From positions 1 through 64,000 of the forward strand of contig JAZUBQ010000005.1 in the NCBI GenBank assembly GCA_045638525.1: 64,000 nt of DNA. The letters are read 5' to 3'. The stretch is from SIG452 sp045638525. Lineage in GTDB: Bacteria > Bacillota > Clostridia > UMGS1840. Below, piece by piece: positions 51,242-60,397 of the stretch. The position numbers and the translations under genes are program-made. Numbering within the stretch: position 1 is the stretch's first letter; each line of letters begins with the position of its first letter. The notes beneath the pieces were generated by a model, which saw nothing but the letters and a program-made list of their open reading frames with translations, had not been told where the DNA came from and did not search any database.

Positions 51242-54200
51242 TTAATTATCGCCGTCTACGTCAATAATCAAAATTAATTTAGTTTCACCATCGTAATTAT
51301 AAACATAGATAAAGTCGTCGTTATCTAATAATTGATATGAATTTGCATAGTCTCCGGTGTTGTAATCGGATTCTGCTGCAAAAATGGAGGTAATTTCAAA
51401 CTTCCCTGTTTTTGCATTATATAAATATGCCACAGAACTGGAATCTACATAGAAATCATTAATTCTATCTTCATCAGTGTAACAACTGTAATTTCTTCCC
51501 CATCCTTCAAAGGTATCCCAATAATCATATGCATCCAGTAAACGCAGATAATTTCCTTGGATTCTGAATGCTTTTCCGGCTGCTCCAAATCCTTTTAATT
51601 CTACATCATTGCCAATAGATATGTCGCCATTAAGAGAAAGATGGACTGCATTGCCTAAAACAGTATCACTTTCGTCGTCTGCTGCACCCCTGCCAATGAT
51701 TTGATTATATGAGTTAGCCGCCACAACATATTCATTATAACCGATTCTATCTGCCAATACATATGATTTTACGATTTCCCCATCGGTATTTGTAGCAAAT
51801 AGTGCAATGTCACCAGTCGATAATCCGTAAGTAGCCTCATCAGCATCAGCTGCAACAATCATTTCTACATCTTCGCCATTGAGGTACCCATAAAATTTAG
51901 TTCTACGTTCCCCGTTTACATTCACTATTGACATATTTGTAATAAGAAACGGATAGGAGTTATAATCAACCTGATATGATACTTCATATAAAACTAAAAC
52001 CTTTGCTTCTTTTTGGTAATTTGCAATTACTTCAAATTCATACTCAAAATCTTCATGCAGAATATCAGAATTTGTTAACATTACGCTGTCTGCATCAATA
52101 TCAAATGCAGGAACATCGGTTGCAAAAATAATAGTATCTTCCGTGATATAATAAGAGCCTAATTTTTGAGAAACGGCGTTATAATCGGCAATGCTGCTAT
52201 CAATTCTATCCGTTTCCTCTAATACATAAGAATTCGTATACTTGATTTCGTACTCACTATTTAATGTGTATGCGATGATATCGCCAACGGAATATTCATA
52301 GAACTCGGCATCGCTAACATAAGTGCCATTCACTTTTTCAGCTAAATTATATACAACGACTTCCCCATCCTGATTTAAAATCTGTAACTGATAAGTTACA
52401 CCAAAGTTTTCTGCTCTGTTTGTTGCAAGAATAACTCCATATTGAACAGGATATATTTCCTCCGGAACTTCCGGTTTTTCAGGAAGATTTCCTACTTCAT
52501 ATAAAATAACAACTTTTGCTTCTTCATTTTCATCACTAATGACAGAATACTCATACGAAACATCTTCTTGTAAAATTTCAGAAGTTGTTACCATAACATT
52601 GTCTTTATTGATATAATTTTTAACTTCACTAGTTGCAAAAATGATGGTATCTTCCGAAATATGGTAAGAATCTAATTTTTGAGAATCCACATCATAATCA
52701 GCAATATTGCTATCAATTCTATCCGTTTCCTCTAATACATAAGAATTCGTATACTTAATTTCATCCTCACTATTTAATGTATATGCGATAATATCTCCAA
52801 CGGAATAGTCATACAATTCGGCATCGCTAACATAAGTGTCATTCACTTTTTCAGCTAAATTATATACCACAACTTCTCCATCTTGGTTTAAAATCTGCAA
52901 CTGATAAGTTACACCAAAGTTTTCCACTCTGTTTGTTGCAAGAATGATACCGTATTGAACAGGAGATACTTCATCCGGAACTTCCGGTTCTTCAGGAAGA
53001 TTTCCCACTTCATATAAAATAATAATTTTTACTTCTTTGTTTTCATCAGATATCAGTGAATAGTGATAGTTGATGTCTTCTTCAAAGATATCGGCAGAAC
53101 AAAGTATAACATTGCCTTTTTCAACATAATCTTTAGCATCACTGGTTGCAAAAATTATTGTAGCTTCCGTGATAAAATTAGAACCTAATTTTCCTGAAGT
53201 TGCTCTATAGTCAGCGTAATCATCAACAATGATTCTATCAGTAACATCCAATACATTATTAGCGTTATTGGAAGAAATATCTGTAGCCACGATTTGACCT
53301 TTGCTATTTAACTCGTAAGCAATAATATCGCCAACGGGATAATTGAAGGAATAGTAATCAACAAATTGACCATTCACTTTTTCAGCTAAATCATAAACAA
53401 CAACTGCTCCATCTTGATTTAAAATCTGTAACTGATAGGTTACACCAAAGTTTTCTGCTCTGTTTGTTGCAAGAATGATACCTAAATTCTGAGGAGCTTT
53501 TACAACGGTATAATCAATAATTTTGTTGCGATATACTTTAGCAACAACCGAATCACCAACAGGCATACTTTCGTTATCAAGACGCATATATGTAGTATCA
53601 TTGATCACACATTTGTTTAAATTATACCCACCAACTTTTGAAGTGTCGGTGCGTACTTCAGAAACAACACCTTCTATCGTTTCATTTGAAACGATAATGT
53701 CATAAAATGTATATCCATAATCATCAGTTATCTTAACAGCGATAACATCTCCCGGTTGAATATCTGACAACTCCATAGTATTGCCCTGCATATCTTTGAT
53801 AGACCAACTTACATATTCGTTCTCAGGATCTAAGGTTAAAGAGGCATTTCTATAGGTTGGTTCAACATTCGTTTCTGTATCTCTGTATATTTTATTGGCA
53901 CGGGTATTTACACTACCTACCACAAATACACATTCATTTTCAACAAATACAGTATCATACATTCCGTTGTAATCGGTATCAACGAATCGATATGCAATGT
54001 CACCTAAATTTCCACCGGGTACAACTATATCATTGTAGTTTTCCCATACTAAATTATAATATACTCTTAAGTCATAATCAAGTTTCAGCTTGCTTGTTTT
54101 GGTAGCATCATTGGAGTTATAGTACTCCGCATAACCGCCGTTATTTGTGCTGACTAATAATTCCGGATCAATTACAACTTCAATATTTTTGCCTTTTGTA

Positions 54201-54985
54201 GGAGTGACTGATATAATTTCCAAATCCATTTCATCAGATATATCTACCACAAAATCGCAACATAAACCTAAGTACGGTTTTAAGTCCTGATTGTATTTAA
54301 AATTCCATATACCGCCAAAGTCGAAGTCATATTCCCGATATCCCATAGCAAGTGCTGCATCTGATAATTTAACGGAGTAGATATTTTCAACCGTAACATA
54401 AAGCTCTTCATCAGACAAGGGAACTGCAGAAATTTTTCCTTTGAATGTTACGGTGGGAATTTCTTTTCCGATATCATTTTTGGAAATGACTAATTCATTT
54501 GCCAAATAAGGAACCGGGCAATTAGGGCGTAGACTGGTTAAGGATTCCAACATAATCACTTTGATTTTATAAATATCAGCAGTCAGATTCTTGGTGGAAA
54601 TGTAACGCTTAATCGTGGTTCTGCTGGAGGTTGCAAACGGTCTTTCCAGTTCCACTTCCGAATAAAAAATATCCAGAAGCTTTCCGCTTTCGTAATCGTA
54701 AACGGGAATGTAGCAATTTGAGAAGAAATATTCATTGGAGCCATAGTTACCGGTAAAGGTAATGGAGACTTCTATCAGGTCTTCTCCCATAAATATAACA
54801 TCGTCTAAAAAATATCCCACTGTTTCGTAGGGATATTCTGTGTCAGTCACAAAATCATTGACTGACAAGGCTTGTGTGGTTGATTCCGGCAATAATTCTT
54901 TTTGTACAATTTCCGTTGATTGGGCAAAAGCAGAAATCTGAATCGCCAAAAGAAGCGCCAGAATACAAAAGAAAAGTTTTTTCAT
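51242..54985 (-). CDS. large secreted protein with three 170-aa tandem repeats
   Basis: A 1247-aa protein with a signal peptide (residues 1-22, ending SAFAQ). Residues about 48-170 are a beta-sandwich module with LERPFATSSRTTIKRYI and ADIYKIKVIMLESLTSLRP; the same module occurs in the neighbouring metallophosphoesterase. Residues about 180-490 are further beta-rich modules. Three repeats follow: about 500-676, 677-847 and 848-1005, each opening with ILATNRAENFGVTYQLQI or a near-copy, and joined by Pro/Glu linkers such as NLPEKPEVPEE. The second and third are nearly identical in DNA, so recently duplicated. Residues 1006-1247 are another beta-rich part. No SLH, LPXTG or catalytic motif is visible. 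Probably an adhesive or structural surface protein. Confidence 0.85.
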   Translation of the reverse strand: MKKLFFCILALLLAIQISAFAQSTEIVQKELLPESTTQALSVNDFVTDTEYPYETVGYFLDDVIFMGEDLIEVSITFTGNYGSNEYFFSNCYIPVYDYESGKLLDIFYSEVELERPFATSSRTTIKRYISTKNLTADIYKIKVIMLESLTSLRPNCPVPYLANELVISKNDIGKEIPTVTFKGKISAVPLSDEELYVTVENIYSVKLSDAALAMGYREYDFDFGGIWNFKYNQDLKPYLGLCCDFVVDISDEMDLEIISVTPTKGKNIEVVIDPELLVSTNNGGYAEYYNSNDATKTSKLKLDYDLRVYYNLVWENYNDIVVPGGNLGDIAYRFVDTDYNGMYDTVFVENECVFVVGSVNTRANKIYRDTETNVEPTYRNASLTLDPENEYVSWSIKDMQGNTMELSDIQPGDVIAVKITDDYGYTFYDIIVSNETIEGVVSEVRTDTSKVGGYNLNKCVINDTTYMRLDNESMPVGDSVVAKVYRNKIIDYTVVKAPQNLGIILATNRAENFGVTYQLQILNQDGAVVVYDLAEKVNGQFVDYYSFNYPVGDIIAYELNSKGQIVATDISSNNANNVLDVTDRIIVDDYADYRATSGKLGSNFITEATIIFATSDAKDYVEKGNVILCSADIFEEDINYHYSLISDENKEVKIIILYEVGNLPEEPEVPDEVSPVQYGIILATNRVENFGVTYQLQILNQDGEVVVYNLAEKVNDTYVSDAELYDYSVGDIIAYTLNSEDEIKYTNSYVLEETDRIDSNIADYDVDSQKLDSYHISEDTIIFATSEVKNYINKDNVMVTTSEILQEDVSYEYSVISDENEEAKVVILYEVGNLPEKPEVPEEIYPVQYGVILATNRAENFGVTYQLQILNQDGEVVVYNLAEKVNGTYVSDAEFYEYSVGDIIAYTLNSEYEIKYTNSYVLEETDRIDSSIADYNAVSQKLGSYYITEDTIIFATDVPAFDIDADSVMLTNSDILHEDFEYEFEVIANYQKEAKVLVLYEVSYQVDYNSYPFLITNMSIVNVNGERRTKFYGYLNGEDVEMIVAADADEATYGLSTGDIALFATNTDGEIVKSYVLADRIGYNEYVVAANSYNQIIGRGAADDESDTVLGNAVHLSLNGDISIGNDVELKGFGAAGKAFRIQGNYLRLLDAYDYWDTFEGWGRNYSCYTDEDRINDFYVDSSSVAYLYNAKTGKFEITSIFAAESDYNTGDYANSYQLLDNDDFIYVYNYDGETKLILIIDVDGDN

Positions 54986-55095
54986 AGTGTTTTGGTCCTT
55001 TCTTTGTTATATAAATTTATTTTTTACAATTAATAAATTAGAAAAAATTCTACTTTTCTTTACAGACATCTTATTCTGTTATGAACCTTTACATC

Positions 55096-55124
55096 AGTAT
55101 ATCTTAATTTTTTTCTTTTTGCAA
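55096..55124 (-). promoter_or_regulatory. promoter of the large secreted protein gene
   Basis: Minus strand TTGCAA (55124-55119), 17-base spacer, TATACT (55101-55096), about 110 bases upstream of the start codon, showing independent expression. Confidence 0.65.
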
Positions 55125-55131
55125 GTGTTTT

Positions 55132-56691
55132 TTATTTTTTGTAAGGAATTATTCGGTCGTTCCCTGCCCCGTATGCATAGGAATATATGATTTCATCGGT
55201 CAAATCGATCATATAGAAGGTAATTGAGGTATCTTTCTGGGTATCCGCAACTTTTTTGATTAGAGTAGCAACATAATCACCGTTCTCAGGATAAGCTGTT
55301 GCTTTTGCTCCGTAAAATGCGGTATTCGGTGTAGCAACTCTTGTAATATCGGTGGTGAATCGCTGTCCTTCCATATCGGTATATGCCAACGTTCCGTAGC
55401 AATCATTATGCAAATGTCCGTGAATATTCCCAATGATTTTCGCCTGATTTTTTCCGGCGTAATCATAAGTTAATATTGTTTTTGGGATAGTATCATTATG
55501 TATTGCTTTCCATAATGAATTCACATAAATCGAATAAGAGCTACCACCTTGGTATGCATTCAAGATACCGATCACATCTTTTGTTACATCATAGTCTGTC
55601 CATTGATTACTTTTATAGTAAAAATCAAGTGGAAAGTGCGATAAAATGAGAATTTTCCACTCGGATACATTTTCTTTTTCTGATAAATCAAGAGAATTCA
55701 TCAGAAAGTCTCTTTGTTCGTATGATAGACCATAACTTCCACTTCCGTTTAAATAATCACATGTGTTTAACGAAATGACACGAACCTTTTTATCATAAAA
55801 ATCGGTATAACCATAAGAACGTTTTTGATTGAGTCCAATTTTTTCAAAATTGTTAAATCGCCCGATAGCATCCCATTGTCGGTTGTGATCAACAGTTTGA
55901 TCGTGGTTGCCGATTAGAAGGATTCTGTTATAATCATTCGCAACGAATCGAAATGCATCTGCGGTATAAAAGCTTGCTGTGTATGAATTGTAGGTATCAA
56001 TATTATTTTCCCAAGTAGTGTCCCCTAAATGAACAATAAAATCGCTTCCAATTTCCATTCCCACGTTACTAAGCGCAAACAACCCGTGATGAAAACTTTC
56101 TTTTAACATTTTTTCTTCCTGGATTCCAATGCCGATATGACTGTCTGTCATAACTCCAAATGTGAGAAAATCGTGATCTTTTTTTTCTTCAAACAACTGA
56201 TTGATATTTTCTATCACTCGTTGGCTTTCTTCATAATAGTAATCAGGAACATTTGCAAATTCTAAGTATTCATTTGAGAAACCATCTGCTATTAAAATTG
56301 GTTTTAATTCGTTATTTTTATCAAATAATAACAGCTTTATTTTATATAAATTGGCGTTGGTATCCACAGTATCTACAAAAAGATTGAAGCGAGCGTTGGA
56401 AGAACGTTGAAAGGGTTTTTCTAAAAAAACATTTTCGTATTCCAACTTTAATAATTTGTTGGTACCAAGTTCATAAATCGCTTTATAAGCATCCAAATCA
56501 TACGATGCCTCAGAACCTTTTTTTCCAAGAAAAGTCAGGTTGAATTTTATTAAATTTTCTTGCGGTTTTTCCGTATAGTCAATTCGATAAGTAATGGCAT
56601 CTGTTTTATCTTGTGCTAAAGCAACCAATTCTGTCAAAAATAAAAAGCCGAATACCAAAATTAAAATAAAACAAAGTTGTTTTTTTATCAT
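55132..56691 (-). CDS. secreted metallophosphoesterase
   Basis: A 519-aa exported protein. The N-terminal hydrophobic helix (residues about 5-25) is a signal or anchor. A beta module (about 32-140) contains LEKPFQRSSNARFNLFV and ANLYKIKLLLFDKNNELKP, clearly related to the module in the downstream 1247-aa protein. The phosphoesterase core follows with dinuclear metal ligands: MTDSHIG (DxH), IVHLGDTTW (GD), LLIGNHDQ (GNHD), ILILSHFPLD and IIGNIHGHLHND (GHxH). I start at MIKKQLCF with AAGGA upstream; ATG 56757 would overlap the DUF896 gene. Target (nucleotide, teichoic acid or protein phosphate) unknown. Confidence 0.9.
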   Translation of the reverse strand: MIKKQLCFILILVFGFLFLTELVALAQDKTDAITYRIDYTEKPQENLIKFNLTFLGKKGSEASYDLDAYKAIYELGTNKLLKLEYENVFLEKPFQRSSNARFNLFVDTVDTNANLYKIKLLLFDKNNELKPILIADGFSNEYLEFANVPDYYYEESQRVIENINQLFEEKKDHDFLTFGVMTDSHIGIGIQEEKMLKESFHHGLFALSNVGMEIGSDFIVHLGDTTWENNIDTYNSYTASFYTADAFRFVANDYNRILLIGNHDQTVDHNRQWDAIGRFNNFEKIGLNQKRSYGYTDFYDKKVRVISLNTCDYLNGSGSYGLSYEQRDFLMNSLDLSEKENVSEWKILILSHFPLDFYYKSNQWTDYDVTKDVIGILNAYQGGSSYSIYVNSLWKAIHNDTIPKTILTYDYAGKNQAKIIGNIHGHLHNDCYGTLAYTDMEGQRFTTDITRVATPNTAFYGAKATAYPENGDYVATLIKKVADTQKDTSITFYMIDLTDEIIYSYAYGAGNDRIIPYKK

Positions 56692-56716
56692 ATAGGTAAA
56701 AAATCCTTTCCCGTAA

Positions 56717-56911
56717 TTACTCCTTTTTTCCGAGCTTTGTTTTATTTCCTTTTTCATCCATAATATAAGTTTGATCCAACGTTTGTTTCAAATTTCCACG
56801 GAATGCCGCAATATATTCATCACGGAGTTTTTTTTGTTCCAACTTTTCTTCCTCCGTTAATCCTACTTCACGGGATTTTTTTGCAAGTTCATTGATTCTT
56901 TGAATGTTCAT
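56717..56911 (-). CDS. DUF896 protein (YnzC-like)
   Basis: A 64-aa basic, helical protein. The DUF896 pattern is INELAKKSREVGLTEEEKLEQ followed by LRDEYIAAFRGNLKQTLDQT. Bacillus YnzC, a LexA-regulated relative, has the same two-helix core. Role not known. It starts three bases after DUF1653 and lies between two secreted-protein genes, which is odd for a cytosolic protein. Confidence 0.9.
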   Translation of the reverse strand: MNIQRINELAKKSREVGLTEEEKLEQKKLRDEYIAAFRGNLKQTLDQTYIMDEKGNKTKLGKKE

Positions 56912-56914
56912 TTG

Positions 56915-57130
56915 TTAGTTATTCTCCTTTCCAATATAAGTAAAACGCTTCACTTCCCTGCCCTCATGGATAACTGTTTCATTCCACATTGATAAGGGGC
57001 GAACCCATATGCCGAACTCGCCGTAAAGCGCACGGTAAACTACCATTTCTTCCAATGTCTCACTGTGCTTTGCAATATACAGGGCTTCGTACTCATTCCC
57101 TTTAAAGTGTCTGTATTTTCCAAGTTCCAT
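56915..57130 (-). CDS. DUF1653 protein
   Basis: A 71-aa protein with the DUF1653 layout: GKYRHFKGNEYEALYIA, then LEEMVVYRALYGEFGIWVRP and KRFTYIG. Small SH3-like fold; function unknown. In the same run as DUF896, gap three bases. Confidence 0.9.
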   Translation of the reverse strand: MELGKYRHFKGNEYEALYIAKHSETLEEMVVYRALYGEFGIWVRPLSMWNETVIHEGREVKRFTYIGKENN

Positions 57131-57155
57131 ACATTTTTTCTCCTATAAAACATCT

Positions 57156-59372
57156 CTAAAAGTTACTACTTATATAATTTTTATAATTATATAACATCTG
57201 TGCAAACTCTGCTCTTGTGATTGCTCTGTCAGAATTTGTAAAATTGATATTGTGATATAAAGCAGATTCATCAATAGGATAATTTTTAGTTTTTAGTATA
57301 TTTTGAATCGCTTCATAAGTTTCAGCTATGGTAATGTTTTCATTGGGTCTAAATTGATTGTCGGTCAATGTAAATACATTTTCATTCACACAAATGCCAA
57401 CATAACAACTTTCCCAACTGTCTTTTTCGATATCCCCACAGCTAAATTCATAAAAGTTGCCCCAGTAGCCTAATAATCGGCACATAAAGACTGCAGATTG
57501 CGAACGCATCACCAAATGCTCCGGATAAAAACGCCCATCTTCATACCCTACCATAATTCCGGAAAGACTCGCATCATAAATCGCAGCATTATACAAAGAT
57601 TCCGGATTCACATCGTAATATTCTTGTTCGTATATATCGTCTTTCTGATTTACTTTTTTTGAGATAGATTGGGCTAAAGGTTTTAAATTGTTATCTGTAA
57701 CAAAAAATCGAATCTCATCAGCTTTGTAAAACTCTTTGGGATATGTGAAACGATACTTTTCACCATCGGTATATATCATGATATGGCGTATGCTGATGGT
57801 GTTAATATCAATGAGTTTACCATCCTTGTAAAAAGCACAGGAAAGCATAATGTTGGTGACTAAATCATCACTTAAGTTTCTTAGGGCTACAGAATAGTTA
57901 TCCCATTTGACAGACACGCTCATATCCAACGGAAGGCTCGGTAAAAACGGGAGATATTTTAAGTTAATATCAGAATAGTTACATATGTTTTCCAAATAAT
58001 GAGGCTTATTGGAATAAGAACTTACACCATCACTGATATAATTACAATATACTCCGGGACGATAACAAACAGCTAACGTATATTCAGGGATTGCACTCGG
58101 CACTTTTATACTAAATTTGAAATTATCCCCTATCGTCTGATATAAATATAGCTTTTCTTTTTTGTTTGTTACACCAAAAACTTCCACTTTATAGCCACTG
58201 TTGATATCCGTAGGGATTACCTGACCGGAAATTTCATAGCACTGCATCAAAGGTACAGTGATACTTTTATGATATTTAGCACTGACGAAACCTGCATTTT
58301 CTTTTTGAAACCGCAAAGCATCCAGGCGATAATATCCGTAATTAAAAATTCTTTCATCACCAGAAATATCGACAAAAGCTATGATATCATAAAAATCAGG
58401 GTCAATATTTAAGGTAACACTTCCAAAGTAGTCCCCTTTTTTGATAATCGGTTCTTCACTTTGATACACAGAACACCGATTAAGCAATATCGTTGCGTAA
58501 ATGTCGTTTTCTGCTACTAATCCGCCGGGCAGGTCGAATCCGATTTTAAATGGAATCTTCTCCAAAGGAGTGGTTAACACATCAAGATGGGAGAGTTTCT
58601 CGATAAAAAATAATTCATTGATTGTTTGGTAATTACCTTCAAATTCAAACATAATGTTATGGTAATTACCAGGACAATCCGTTTCAATGAAATAATTTGT
58701 TTTATTTTCGCCTTCCAAAATTGTTACGCTTTGATAGGAAGAATGTCCGATCAGTTCATCTTCTACTTCTAATACTAAAATGTCAACTTTGATTCCGTTT
58801 TCAGGCGCTGTTTCACCATCTGGAAGCGCAATTTCACCATATATTACGTGATGGTTTTCATCAGTAATCCATAGAGCAATGGAATCGTCAGTTACATGAT
58901 ATTGATAGGAAATGGCAATCGAAATTGCTTTTAGCGAGATATAGTAGTTTGAATTTTCTACAATTACAGATTCAAAATCACCAATCTCGGTTTCGACACT
59001 GTCATTCCAAATGGTATCGGAAGTTCTTGATTTTTTGGAATCCATAACATTTCTAAAATCATACTGATTGTTGGTTTTGGATTCACCTGCAATGATTTCA
59101 AGACTGTTTTCCTTCCCGAAAGAATCGACGGAAGATATATAAATTTGATATCCGTTGTTAAATTCGTTCAAATTATATTTGAGATTGATTTTTGAAAGAT
59201 CATCAACTGATATAAAATAATCATCGTTTTTATAAAGCAAAGATTTTGAAAGTTGAACTTTTTCGTTTCTGTTATATAGCTGCATTTCATCACTTGCATG
59301 AGCTATGGCTGTAAAACCACAAAAGAGAAAACAAGACACAAGTAATATTAGAAATATCTTTAAATTTTTCAT
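57156..59372 (-). CDS. secreted protein with C-terminal SLH repeats
   Basis: A 738-aa surface protein. Residues 1-26 are a signal peptide ending IAHA. Residues about 30-170 resemble the copper-amine-oxidase N-terminal-like wall module (FISVDDLSKINLKYNL). Middle beta domains follow with no active-site motif; one (about 495-590) has the pattern ALRNLSDDLVTNIMLSCAFY and KADEIRFFVTDNNLKPLA, a form of the module shared with the two neighbours. Residues about 600-738 are SLH repeats (GYEDGRFYPEHLVMRSQSA, then FRPNENITIAETYE and SDRAITRAEFAQML). It is likely wall-anchored by the SLH part. It follows the Gfo/Idh gene by 21 bases, so the transcript may be shared. Confidence 0.85.
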   Translation of the reverse strand: MKNLKIFLILLVSCFLFCGFTAIAHASDEMQLYNRNEKVQLSKSLLYKNDDYFISVDDLSKINLKYNLNEFNNGYQIYISSVDSFGKENSLEIIAGESKTNNQYDFRNVMDSKKSRTSDTIWNDSVETEIGDFESVIVENSNYYISLKAISIAISYQYHVTDDSIALWITDENHHVIYGEIALPDGETAPENGIKVDILVLEVEDELIGHSSYQSVTILEGENKTNYFIETDCPGNYHNIMFEFEGNYQTINELFFIEKLSHLDVLTTPLEKIPFKIGFDLPGGLVAENDIYATILLNRCSVYQSEEPIIKKGDYFGSVTLNIDPDFYDIIAFVDISGDERIFNYGYYRLDALRFQKENAGFVSAKYHKSITVPLMQCYEISGQVIPTDINSGYKVEVFGVTNKKEKLYLYQTIGDNFKFSIKVPSAIPEYTLAVCYRPGVYCNYISDGVSSYSNKPHYLENICNYSDINLKYLPFLPSLPLDMSVSVKWDNYSVALRNLSDDLVTNIMLSCAFYKDGKLIDINTISIRHIMIYTDGEKYRFTYPKEFYKADEIRFFVTDNNLKPLAQSISKKVNQKDDIYEQEYYDVNPESLYNAAIYDASLSGIMVGYEDGRFYPEHLVMRSQSAVFMCRLLGYWGNFYEFSCGDIEKDSWESCYVGICVNENVFTLTDNQFRPNENITIAETYEAIQNILKTKNYPIDESALYHNINFTNSDRAITRAEFAQMLYNYKNYISSNF

Positions 59373-59393
59373 CAGTGCAATCTCCTTTTTTAT

Positions 59394-60377
59394 TTACATA
59401 TCTTCCGCAAATTTCAAACCGATTTTCGCACGTATTAAATCCATTTGTTTTAAAATTGCAATGCTTTCAGATACTGACATCACTTCGCTTTGTATCGTTC
59501 CTTCTCTGATACAATTACAAGCTTCGATGATTTGTTCTTCAAATCCATTTCCAAGATATGGTTTTTCAATCATTTTTTCTTGATTGTTCATGGATACAAT
59601 CAACTGATTGGCACCATAAAATTGAGGAACTATGATAAATCCTTTTGTACCGTAAATGTATGCAGTTTCAGGTTTTGCAACGTTGATTGCAGAGGAAACC
59701 GATGCAATGGCACTGTTATCATATTTTATTAAAATTTCGGTATGAAGGTCAACACCATAGTCAATTTCTGCCAAAGCATCAATCTTGACAGGCTCGTTTC
59801 CTAAAATCATCGAAGCAAAATGAAGTCCGTAAACACCTACGTCCATAAGTCCGCCGCCTGCAAGTTCGTTTGCATAAATTCGGTAAATCTCGTGTGGTTT
59901 GGTATAATAACAAAAATCTGCTTTTACTGCTTTGATATCACCAATATAACCACTTTTTGCAATGTGGACAGCTTCTTTTACAGCAGGCAAAAATCGTGTC
60001 CACATTGCTTCCATTAAAAATACATTATTTTTTACCGAACAACTTTGCAAATCAATGGCTTCTTTTGCATTGACACAGAATGGTTTTTCACATAAAACGT
60101 GCTTGTTTGCGTTCATAAAAAGTTCGGCACACGGTTTATGAAGTGGATGAACTGTGGCAATATATACTGCATCAATCACATCGGAATTTGCCAATTCTTC
60201 GTAACTTGAAAATGCATATTGAATTTTATGTTTTGTTGCAAATTCTTTGCATTTTTGTGGAGATTTTGATGCAACTGCCGTAAGTTCTGCAGCGTCAACA
60301 TTTCCAATGGCAGTGGCAAAACGATTGGCGATATTTCCTGCACCAACAATTCCCCATCTGATATTTTGTTTTATCAT
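59394..60377 (-). CDS. Gfo/Idh/MocA family oxidoreductase
   Basis: A 327-aa NAD(P)-dependent dehydrogenase. The Rossmann start is WGIVGAGNIANRFATAI, and the family motif EKPFCVNAKEA follows with the catalytic Lys. The C-terminal beta sheet domain reads ELAGGGLMDVGVYGLHFAS. The substrate is typically a sugar, inositol or pseudo-sugar and cannot be told from sequence. It ends a transcript of lactate genes, 20 bases after lctD. Confidence 0.93.
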   Translation of the reverse strand: MIKQNIRWGIVGAGNIANRFATAIGNVDAAELTAVASKSPQKCKEFATKHKIQYAFSSYEELANSDVIDAVYIATVHPLHKPCAELFMNANKHVLCEKPFCVNAKEAIDLQSCSVKNNVFLMEAMWTRFLPAVKEAVHIAKSGYIGDIKAVKADFCYYTKPHEIYRIYANELAGGGLMDVGVYGLHFASMILGNEPVKIDALAEIDYGVDLHTEILIKYDNSAIASVSSAINVAKPETAYIYGTKGFIIVPQFYGANQLIVSMNNQEKMIEKPYLGNGFEEQIIEACNCIREGTIQSEVMSVSESIAILKQMDLIRAKIGLKFAEDM

Positions 60378-60397
60378 ATCTTAAACTTTCCTTTTTA

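Noticed and set aside
53523..54105. Plus-strand ORFs inside the large secreted protein gene
   Set aside because: They are antisense shadows without SD sequences or recognisable motifs, and the minus-strand gene is coherent through the region.
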